From Desulfomicrobium sp. (GTDB taxonomy: Bacteria; Desulfobacterota; Desulfovibrionia; Desulfovibrionales; Desulfomicrobiaceae), in NCBI GenBank assembly GCA_003542385.1, contig DPKT01000038.1:1-11906 (forward strand): 11,906 bases of DNA, read 5' to 3'. Under the pieces are notes generated by a model, which did no database searches, was not told where the DNA came from, and saw only the letters and a program-made list of their open reading frames with translations. Both the position numbers and the translations under genes were made by a program. Positions 1-5,729 of this stretch are shown here, one piece after another (the first letter of the stretch is position 1; each line of letters starts with the position of its first letter).

Positions 1-2
1 CC

Positions 3-959
3 ATCGAGGCCGCGGCCCAGGGCCTGGTCCTGGCCCCCGACGACCTGGTCTGGCGCATGAACCTGGTCAACCTGACGGAACTCTCGGACGCCGGGGTCAT
101 GCTCGACTATTCCTCCGGGCACATCGGCACCGCCGTGGCCGCACCCTTGGTCGCCAGGCTGGCGGAAATGGCCCGGGGCACTGCCTTCCAGCCGGTCCAG
201 GGCATCCAATACCGCCACCTCCTTGTGCAGAGTCGCGGCGCCCTGACCGACGCGGCCGGTCTGAACATCCGTCCGCCCCACGACATCCTGGACCAGCCCG
301 TCGCCCAGGATCTGGCGGCCTTCGCGACCTTTCCGGAACTTGACGCCTTCCTCAAGGCCGCCCACGAGTTCCTGCGCTCCGAGCCCACCTCGCAGGCCAC
401 CTCCGTGTGGCCCTGGGGCCAGGGACGCCCCCTGATCCTGCCGTCCTTCGCCGACCGCTTCGGCCTGCGCGGGGCCGTGGTCTCGGCCGTGGATCTGGTC
501 AAGGGCCTGGGCAGGGCCGCAGGCATGGACGTACTCGAAGTCGAGGGCGTAAACGGGCTGATCGATACCAACTACGAAGGAAAAGTCAGGGCGGCTCTCG
601 AGTTTCTCGAGCGCGGCGACTTCGTGTACCTCCATGTTGAAGCGCCTGACGAGTGCGGCCACATGGGCGACGCGGAACTCAAGAAGCGCGCCATCGAACT
701 CTTCGACGAACGCATCGTGGCCCCGGTCCTGGCGGCCCTGAAAGGCGAGGACGCGACCATCGTCGTGACCTGCGACCACTTCACCCCCGTTGTGCGCCGC
801 ACACACACCGAGGACCCGGTGCCGTTCCTGGTCTTCCGCACGCGAGCCCCGCGGTCGGACGGACCGGCCGTCTTCGATGAGCGCACGGCCGGCGCCTCGG
901 GCCTGTTCCTGCCCCAGGGGCTCGACCTCCTCCCCTTCTGCCTCGGACGGAACGAATGA
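3..959 (+). CDS. apgM: 2,3-bisphosphoglycerate-independent phosphoglycerate mutase, archaeal-type (5' truncated)
   Basis: This protein interconverts 3-phosphoglycerate and 2-phosphoglycerate in cytoplasmic glycolysis/gluconeogenesis, without the bisphosphoglycerate cofactor. The open frame enters from the left edge in frame 3. The residues before the first ATG at 57 (IEAAAQGLVLAPDDLVWRMN) match the family, so that ATG is internal and not the start. About 318 residues are present; the family is usually near 400, so roughly 80-90 are missing. Alkaline-phosphatase-superfamily metal motifs are visible: VEAPDECGH at about 636-662, CDHFTP at about 771-788 and RTHTEDPVP just after. WPWGQG (about 408-425) followed by the VSAVDLVKGLG stretch is typical of ApgM rather than of the bacterial GpmI type. 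The stop codon overlaps the next start (ATGA at 956-959), implying translational coupling with the thioesterase gene. The family call is firm; the true start is outside the window. Confidence 0.93.
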   Translation: MEAAAQGLVLAPDDLVWRMNLVNLTELSDAGVMLDYSSGHIGTAVAAPLVARLAEMARGTAFQPVQGIQYRHLLVQSRGALTDAAGLNIRPPHDILDQPVAQDLAAFATFPELDAFLKAAHEFLRSEPTSQATSVWPWGQGRPLILPSFADRFGLRGAVVSAVDLVKGLGRAAGMDVLEVEGVNGLIDTNYEGKVRAALEFLERGDFVYLHVEAPDECGHMGDAELKKRAIELFDERIVAPVLAALKGEDATIVVTCDHFTPVVRRTHTEDPVPFLVFRTRAPRSDGPAVFDERTAGASGLFLPQGLDLLPFCLGRNE

Positions 960-1369
960 CCGACGCATTCCCCAAGCCCTCGTGCTGGCTCACGCACCGC
1001 GTGTCCTACGGCGAGACCGACGCCATGGGGGTGGTTTACTACGCCAACTACCTGCACCTCTTCGAACGCGGCCGCAGCGAGCTGATCAGGAACCTGGGCT
1101 TCAGCTACAGCGTCGTCGAGGAACGCGGCATCTTCCTTCCCGTTCGCGAGGCCTCCTGCCGCTATCTTGCACCTGCGCGCTACGACGACGTCATCCACAT
1201 CCGCACCGGGCTTGCGGGGCAGTCCCGGGCCAGTCTGAACTTCGTCTACGAGATCACCGACGAGAAGCGCGAACACGTTCTGACCAGGGGCACTACCCAG
1301 CACGCCGTGGTCAACGCCCAGGGCCGGCCCGTTCGCGTCCCGGACTGGCTCTCGGCCCTCTTCGTCTAG
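956..1369 (+). CDS. YbgC/4HBT-family hotdog acyl-CoA thioesterase
   Basis: This 137-residue protein is a single hotdog-fold domain, the usual length for the YbgC/4-hydroxybenzoyl-CoA thioesterase family, which hydrolyses acyl-CoA thioesters in the cytoplasm. The active-site segment YGETDAMGVVYYANYLHLFE lies at residues 18-37. Asp22 is the expected catalytic acid, followed by the helix that carries ERGRSELIRNLG. The C-terminal half (ASCRYLAPARYDDVIHIRT and the strands that follow) completes the sheet. Classical YbgC proteins sit in tol-pal operons, but no tol or pal gene is here. The gene instead overlaps apgM by four bases and is followed after one base by a metal hydrolase gene, so I do not assign the ybgC symbol. 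The fold and thioesterase activity are well supported. The substrate (short-chain, aromatic or other acyl-CoA) cannot be read from the sequence. Confidence 0.88.
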   Translation: MTDAFPKPSCWLTHRVSYGETDAMGVVYYANYLHLFERGRSELIRNLGFSYSVVEERGIFLPVREASCRYLAPARYDDVIHIRTGLAGQSRASLNFVYEITDEKREHVLTRGTTQHAVVNAQGRPVRVPDWLSALFV

Positions 1370-1370
1370 G

Positions 1371-2210
1371 ATGGTCGACTGCCACACCCATGTCTTCCCA
1401 CCAAAGATCGGCCCAAGGCTGGCGGCGGCCATAGGCCGTGAGTTCGGGCGCGAGCCGGCCGGCGACGGTTCGGCCGAAAACCTCCTCGCGCACCTGACCG
1501 AAGCCGGACTGTCGCAGGCGATCTGCTTCACCGCGGCCCTGCGTCCGGACCAGATGATTCCGGCCAACTCCTGGATGATCGGGCTGCGACGGACCCACAC
1601 GCACCTCATCCCCCTGGGGACGGTCCACCCGGAGCACCCCGCCTGGACGGATGAGCTGGACCGCCTGGAACGGAACGGAATCCGCGGGCTGAAAATCCAC
1701 CCCGACCTCTCCGGCATCCCCCTGAGCTCGCCCCGCTGGGACCCCGTCTGGGAGAGCGTTCGGGGCCGCTTCCTCGTCATGGTCCACATGGGCCCGGTGC
1801 GGATCGGAGAAAAGACACTTTCCCGCCCGCGAGACCTGGCCATCGTCCTGAAACGCCATCCAGGCCTCGACGTCGTCGCCGCCCACCTGGGAGGGCTTGG
1901 CCTATGGGACGAAACCCTGGAGCACCTAGCCGGAAAGGACCTTTATATGGATACATCCTGCTGCCATGACGTCATCCCCGCTTCGGCCATGGCCGCGCTT
2001 CTGGCCCGCCATGACCGGGGCCGCATCCTCTTCGGCAGCGACTACCCGCTCTTCTCCCCGAAATCCGAGCGCTTGGCCCTGGCCCGGCTCCTGGCGAAAC
2101 TGCGCGTTTCCGATTGCGCGATCCTGGGCAACGGAAAACGGCTGGCGCAGAGCCTCCAACCCGGCGGATTTGCAGGCCGGACGCCAGCTCCCGGCATTGA
2201 CTTTTCTTGA
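1371..2210 (+). CDS. Amidohydrolase-superfamily metal-dependent hydrolase, substrate unknown
   Basis: This 279-residue TIM-barrel hydrolase is of the amidohydrolase-2 (COG2159-like) kind. Metal-ligand motifs appear in the expected order: HxH at the very start (His5 and His7, in DCHTHVFPP), Lys108 in GLKIHPD, His139 in VMVHMG, His172 in AAHLGG, and Asp224 in FGSDYPLFSP. The GSDYP motif near the C-terminus is typical of the group. The start at 1371 is preferred because strand 1 with its HxH begins at residue 3, leaving no room for a later start, and the ATG lies one base after the thioesterase stop. There is no clear ribosome-binding site, so expression probably depends on coupling to the upstream genes. 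No signal peptide is visible, so it is cytoplasmic. The reaction could be a C-N hydrolase, a lactonase or a decarboxylase; the sequence does not decide. It is probably the last gene of the apgM group. Confidence 0.82.
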   Translation: MVDCHTHVFPPKIGPRLAAAIGREFGREPAGDGSAENLLAHLTEAGLSQAICFTAALRPDQMIPANSWMIGLRRTHTHLIPLGTVHPEHPAWTDELDRLERNGIRGLKIHPDLSGIPLSSPRWDPVWESVRGRFLVMVHMGPVRIGEKTLSRPRDLAIVLKRHPGLDVVAAHLGGLGLWDETLEHLAGKDLYMDTSCCHDVIPASAMAALLARHDRGRILFGSDYPLFSPKSERLALARLLAKLRVSDCAILGNGKRLAQSLQPGGFAGRTPAPGIDFS

Positions 2211-2223
2211 CGACGGGTACAAT
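2197..2223 (+). promoter_or_regulatory. Candidate sigma-70 promoter for the lysS-lol-bam-lpx operon
   Basis: A TTGACT hexamer (2197-2202) and a TACAAT hexamer (2218-2223) are separated by 15 bases. Both match sigma-70 consensus well, but the spacer is shorter than the usual 16-18. A second TTGACG at 2207-2212 is too close to the same -10. The site overlaps the last codons of the hydrolase gene. It is the clearest promoter-like sequence ahead of the nine-gene run. Transcription would begin around 2230, leaving a leader of about 45 bases. This is a motif match by eye, with no expression evidence. Confidence 0.4.
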
Positions 2224-2235
2224 TTCCAATACCCG
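2214..2235. repeat. Inverted repeat with T-rich tail, possible weak terminator or operator
   Basis: CGGGTA (2214-2219) and TACCCG (2230-2235) are perfect 6-base inverted copies around a 10-base spacer. CGTTTGTTTA follows directly. In RNA this would be a short GC-containing stem with a T-rich tail, which could weakly terminate the apgM-thioesterase-hydrolase transcript. As DNA, the same dyad covers the candidate -10 box of the lysS promoter and could be an operator. The stem is short and the T-tract is interrupted, so neither reading is strong. Confidence 0.35.
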
Positions 2236-2263
2236 CGTTTGTTTATCCGACGCCAATACCCCC

Positions 2264-2270
2264 GAGGAGA
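2264..2270 (+). promoter_or_regulatory. Ribosome-binding site that fixes the TTG start of lysS
   Basis: GAGGAGA lies 6 bases before the TTG at 2277. No in-frame ATG exists upstream in the intergenic region, and the first downstream in-frame ATG is codon 72, inside the conserved OB-fold. The strong site compensates for a weak initiation codon and makes TTG the best-supported start. Confidence 0.75.
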
Positions 2271-2276
2271 CTTTCC

Positions 2277-3785
2277 TTGACACAAGAACAGACAAATGCC
2301 CCCAGCGAAAAGCAGCTGCTGCGCCACCGCAAGGAAAAGGCCCAGTTCCTGCTTGACGCGGGCATTCCGCTATATCCCAACGATTTCCGCCGTTCGGCCG
2401 AAATCGGAGACATCCTTGACGCCCACGGGCACAAGGATGAAGAAACGCTGGCCAGCGAAGCCGGCTCGTTTTCCCTGTGCGGCCGCATCATGGCCCACCG
2501 CTCTTTCGGCAAGGTGACCTTCTTCCACATCCAGGACACGAGCGGAAAAATCCAGGTCTATACTGCCCGCGACGACCTCGGCGCAGAGGCGTACGGGGTT
2601 TTCAAGAAATTCGAGATCGGCGATATCGTCGGCGTGGTCGGCGGCCTGTTCCGCACCAAGACCGGCGAACTGACCGTCAAGGCGGATCAGGTCCGCCTCC
2701 TGACCAAGTCCATGCGTCCCCTGCCGGAGAAGTACCACGGACTGAAGGACGTGGAGACCCGCTACCGCCAGCGCTACGTCGACCTGCTGGTCAACGACCG
2801 CGCCCGCGAAATCTTCCGCAAGCGCACGGCCATCGTGCAGTTCATCCGCAATTTCCTGAACGAGCGCGGGTTCCTGGAAGTCGAGACGCCCATGATGCAG
2901 CCCATCGCCGGCGGCGCCACGGCCAAGCCCTTCCGGACGCACCACAACGCCCTGGACATGGACCTCTTCCTGCGCATCGCCCCGGAGCTGTACCTCAAGC
3001 GTCTTCTGGTGGGCGGCTTCGACCGGGTCTACGAGATCAACCGAAATTTCCGCAACGAAGGCATCGACACGCGGCACAACCCTGAATTCACCATGATCGA
3101 ATTCTACTGGGCCTACGCAACCTTCGTCGACCTCATGGACCTGACCCAGGAACTCCTGGGCGGGGTGGCCAAGGCTGTCAACGGCGCCCCTCTGGTGGAA
3201 TACCAGGGGCAGACCATCGACCTGCAGGACGGCTGGGTCCGCATGCCCTTCCACGAATCCCTGGAAAAGATCGGCGGCGTCGCACCGGAAATCTACAAAG
3301 ACTACGACAAGTGCAAGGACCTGGCCCAGAAGCTCGGCGAAGCCGTGCACCCCAAGGAGAAGCTCGGCAAGCTCCAGGCCAAGCTCTTCGACAACCTGGT
3401 GGAGCCCAAGCTCATCCAGCCGCACTTCATCTACCATTACCCGACGGACATCTCCCCGCTCTCGCGCAAGAACGACCAGAACCCCGAGATCACGGACCGG
3501 TTCGAGCTGTTCATCTGCGGGCAGGAGATGGCCAACGCCTTTTCCGAGCTCAACGACCCCTACGACCAGAAGGACCGGTTCGAGGAGCAGGTGCGCGAAA
3601 AGGCTGCCGGTGACGACGAGGCCCACGCCATGGACGAGGACTACATCCGCGCCCTGGAGTACGGCATGCCCCCCGCTGCAGGGCAGGGCATCGGCATCGA
3701 CCGCCTCGTCATGCTGCTGACGGACTCGCCGTCCATCCGGGAGGTCATCCTCTTCCCGCTGCTGCGGCCCGAGATCGCCGGCTAG
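2277..3785 (+). CDS. lysS: Lysyl-tRNA synthetase, class II
   Basis: LysS attaches lysine to tRNA-Lys in the cytoplasm using ATP. The 502-residue length is normal for bacterial class II LysRS. The N-terminal OB-fold anticodon-binding domain spans about residues 64-145 (FSLCGRIMAHRSFGKVTFFH onward). The catalytic domain follows with all three class II motifs. Motif 1 is around FLEVETPMMQPIAGGATAKPF (199-219). Motif 2 is FRNEGIDTRHNPEFTMIEFY (258-277). Motif 3 is GQGIGIDRLVMLLT (469-482), ending near FPLLRP. The TTG start is supported by a strong Shine-Dalgarno. This is the first gene of the envelope operon, with 44 bases to lolC. A hairpin covers its stop codon and may modulate read-through. 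The assignment is secure. No second lysS or pyrrolysyl features are seen. Confidence 0.97.
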   Translation: MTQEQTNAPSEKQLLRHRKEKAQFLLDAGIPLYPNDFRRSAEIGDILDAHGHKDEETLASEAGSFSLCGRIMAHRSFGKVTFFHIQDTSGKIQVYTARDDLGAEAYGVFKKFEIGDIVGVVGGLFRTKTGELTVKADQVRLLTKSMRPLPEKYHGLKDVETRYRQRYVDLLVNDRAREIFRKRTAIVQFIRNFLNERGFLEVETPMMQPIAGGATAKPFRTHHNALDMDLFLRIAPELYLKRLLVGGFDRVYEINRNFRNEGIDTRHNPEFTMIEFYWAYATFVDLMDLTQELLGGVAKAVNGAPLVEYQGQTIDLQDGWVRMPFHESLEKIGGVAPEIYKDYDKCKDLAQKLGEAVHPKEKLGKLQAKLFDNLVEPKLIQPHFIYHYPTDISPLSRKNDQNPEITDRFELFICGQEMANAFSELNDPYDQKDRFEEQVREKAAGDDEAHAMDEDYIRALEYGMPPAAGQGIGIDRLVMLLTDSPSIREVILFPLLRPEIAG

Positions 3786-3806
3786 CGCCCCTGCGCTTTG
3801 TCCGGC
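3777..3806 (+). other. Two-tier stem-loop across the lysS stop codon
   Basis: GCCGG (3777-3781) can pair with CCGGC (3802-3806). Inside it AGCGC (3784-3788) pairs with GCGCT (3793-3797) around a CCCT loop, leaving a small internal loop (CT opposite TTGT). That gives ten pairs, nearly all G-C. The lysS stop codon TAG (3783-3785) sits inside it. No T-run follows the outer stem, and only TTTG follows the inner one, so a full intrinsic terminator is unlikely. A partial attenuator, an mRNA-end stabiliser or a processing site between lysS and the lol genes is possible. Confidence 0.35.
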
Positions 3807-3829
3807 ACGTCTCCACCAAGCGAGAACCC

Positions 3830-5059
3830 ATGCAATTCGAACTGTTTGTCTCTCTGCGGTATCTTCTGGCCCGGCGCAAACAGGCCTTCATTTCCGTCAT
3901 CTCGCTCATCTCGGTGCTGGGCGTGGCCATCGGCGTGGCCTCGCTGATCGTCGTCCTCGGCGTCATGAACGGATTCAGCGAAAACCTGCGCGACAAGATC
4001 CTGGGCATCAACTCCCATCTCATCGTCGGCTCGGTCAAGCAGACCATCGAAAACTACGACGGTCTGGTGGACAAAAGCCTGAAGCTCGACGGCATCGCGG
4101 CCGCAACCCCCTTCATCTACTATGAGGTCATGCTGTCCACGCCCACGGGAGTCAAAGGCGTGGTCCTGCGCGGCATCGACCCGGACACGGCCGGGCAGGT
4201 CCTGTCCGTGGAGAAGGACCTGGTCAGCGGAAGCCTGAAGAACCTCGGGGAACCGGCGGACACGCCGGGCATCGTCATCGGCAAGGAACTGGCCGCCCGC
4301 CTGGGGCTGACCATGGGCAGCCGCGTCAGCCTGCTCGCCCCGAGCGGCAAGAAGTCCGCCGCCGGCTTTTCGCCCAAGATTCTTTTCTTCAACGTGGTCG
4401 GCATCTTCAATTCCGGCATGTACGAATACGACTCGTCCCTGGTCTTCGTCTCCATCCCCGAGGCCCAGAAGATCCTCGGCTTCGAGGGCGACGTCGTCAC
4501 GGGCATCGAGTACCGCGTGACCGACATCGACGCGGTGCAGCAGACCGGCGAGCTTCTGATCCGCGCCCTGGGGGGATTCCCCCTGTATTCGCGCAACTGG
4601 ATCGAGATGAACCAGAACCTCTTCGCGGCCCTCAAGCTCGAAAAGACGGCCATGGCCGTGATCCTGACCATGATCGTGCTGGTGGGCTCCTTTTCCATCA
4701 TTACCACCCTGGTCATGATGGTCATGGAAAAGACCAAGGACATCGCCGTGCTCATGGCCCTGGGCGCAACGCCGACTCAGATCCGCAACATCTTCATCCT
4801 GCAGGGCTCCCTCATCGGCGCCGTGGGCACGAGCATAGGTTTCGGTCTGGGCCTGGCCATCTGTTCGCTGCTCAAGAAGTACCAGTTCATCAAGCTCCCG
4901 GCCGACGTCTACTACCTGGACCACCTCCCGGTGAAGACGGAGTTCCTGGACATGTCGCTCATCGCCGTGTCGGCCATGATCCTGTGTTTTCTCGCCACCC
5001 TCTACCCAGCCCGCCAGGCGGCCGGGATGCACCCCACCGAGGCCTTGCGCTATGAGTGA
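3830..5059 (+). CDS. lolC: LolC/LolE-family lipoprotein-releasing ABC transporter permease
   Basis: This inner-membrane subunit works with LolD to extract outer-membrane lipoproteins and hand them to the periplasmic carrier LolA. The 409-residue length matches LolC/LolE (about 400-415). Topology is the family's: a cytoplasmic N-terminus with the typical SLRYLLARRKQAFISVIS, membrane segment 1 at about 20-46, a large periplasmic domain at about 47-271, and segments 2-4 at about 272-298, 320-348 and 374-393. The cytoplasmic stretch 300-326 (EKTKDIAVLMALGATPTQIR) is the expected coupling region for the ATPase. The loop at about 171-185 lies where LolC carries its LolA-binding Hook. Only one permease gene is present, so the complex may be a homodimer as in LolF-type systems; the lolC symbol is therefore approximate. 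The Shine-Dalgarno is weak (AAGCGAG), and the gene overlaps lolD by 8 bases. Confidence 0.92.
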   Translation: MQFELFVSLRYLLARRKQAFISVISLISVLGVAIGVASLIVVLGVMNGFSENLRDKILGINSHLIVGSVKQTIENYDGLVDKSLKLDGIAAATPFIYYEVMLSTPTGVKGVVLRGIDPDTAGQVLSVEKDLVSGSLKNLGEPADTPGIVIGKELAARLGLTMGSRVSLLAPSGKKSAAGFSPKILFFNVVGIFNSGMYEYDSSLVFVSIPEAQKILGFEGDVVTGIEYRVTDIDAVQQTGELLIRALGGFPLYSRNWIEMNQNLFAALKLEKTAMAVILTMIVLVGSFSIITTLVMMVMEKTKDIAVLMALGATPTQIRNIFILQGSLIGAVGTSIGFGLGLAICSLLKKYQFIKLPADVYYLDHLPVKTEFLDMSLIAVSAMILCFLATLYPARQAAGMHPTEALRYE

Positions 5060-5729
5060 CGTCTACCGCCTGCAGGGCATCGGCAAATCCTATCAGCAGG
5101 GCGAGGAAACCCTCACCGTGCTGAACGGCATCGACCTGACCGTGAGCCGCGGGGACTCCCTGGCCATCATCGGGGCCTCGGGCTCGGGCAAGAGCACGCT
5201 TCTGCAGATCATGGGCACCCTGGACATACCGTCCCGGGGGACCATCCTCTTCGACGGAGCGGACATCTCGACCCTCGGCTGGAAGGACCGGGCCCGCATC
5301 CGCAACCGAAACATGGGCTTCGTGTTCCAGTTCCACCACCTTCTGCCTGAGTTTTCCACACGTGAAAACGTGGCCATGCCCGGCATCATCGGCGGCATGC
5401 CCCGGGGCCGGGCCCTGGAAATGGCCGACGCTGCTTTGTCGCGCGTGGGGCTTGCGCATCGCCTCCATCACAGGGTAACCACCCTGTCCGGAGGAGAGCG
5501 CCAACGCGCGGCCATCGCTCGCGCCATCCTGCTCGAACCCGCGGTGGTGCTGGCCGACGAACCCACCGGCAACCTGGATGAACGGACAGGACGGGAGGTC
5601 AACGACCTCCTGCTGCATTTGAACAGGAATCAGGGTGTGACCCTGGTCGTCGTCACCCACAATGCTGAACTTGCCCAGTGCATGCGCCGCACCTTGGAGC
5701 TTCGTTCCGGAGAACTCTATGAATCGTAA
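5052..5729 (+). CDS. lolD: Lipoprotein-releasing system ATP-binding protein LolD
   Basis: This cytoplasmic ABC ATPase powers lipoprotein release by the adjacent LolC/E permease. At 225 residues it has the standard LolD length. Visible motifs are Walker A GASGSGKST (41-49), the Q-loop at Gln93 within VFQFHHLLPEFSTRENVAMP, the signature LSGGERQR (145-152), Walker B VVLADEP with catalytic Glu170, a D-loop (GNLDE), and the switch His203 in VVTHN. The FHHLLPEF segment is strongly LolD-like and separates it from other MacB/FtsE-type ATPases. The start overlaps the permease stop (ATGAGTGA), with GAGG at 5039-5042 as a likely ribosome-binding site. The 3' end overlaps the bamA start by 11 bases, so translation of the three genes is probably coupled. 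Confidence 0.96.
   Translation: MSDVYRLQGIGKSYQQGEETLTVLNGIDLTVSRGDSLAIIGASGSGKSTLLQIMGTLDIPSRGTILFDGADISTLGWKDRARIRNRNMGFVFQFHHLLPEFSTRENVAMPGIIGGMPRGRALEMADAALSRVGLAHRLHHRVTTLSGGERQRAAIARAILLEPAVVLADEPTGNLDERTGREVNDLLLHLNRNQGVTLVVVTHNAELAQCMRRTLELRSGELYES

Noticed and set aside
57..59. ATG at 57 as the start of the phosphoglycerate mutase
   Set aside because: The frame is open to the left edge and the preceding residues are family-like, so the gene is truncated by the window and does not start here.
5662..5718. Upstream extension of bamA to an ATG at 5662
   Set aside because: The extra 19 residues overlap lolD out of frame and would bury the signal peptide. ATG 5719 has a good Shine-Dalgarno and begins directly with the signal sequence.
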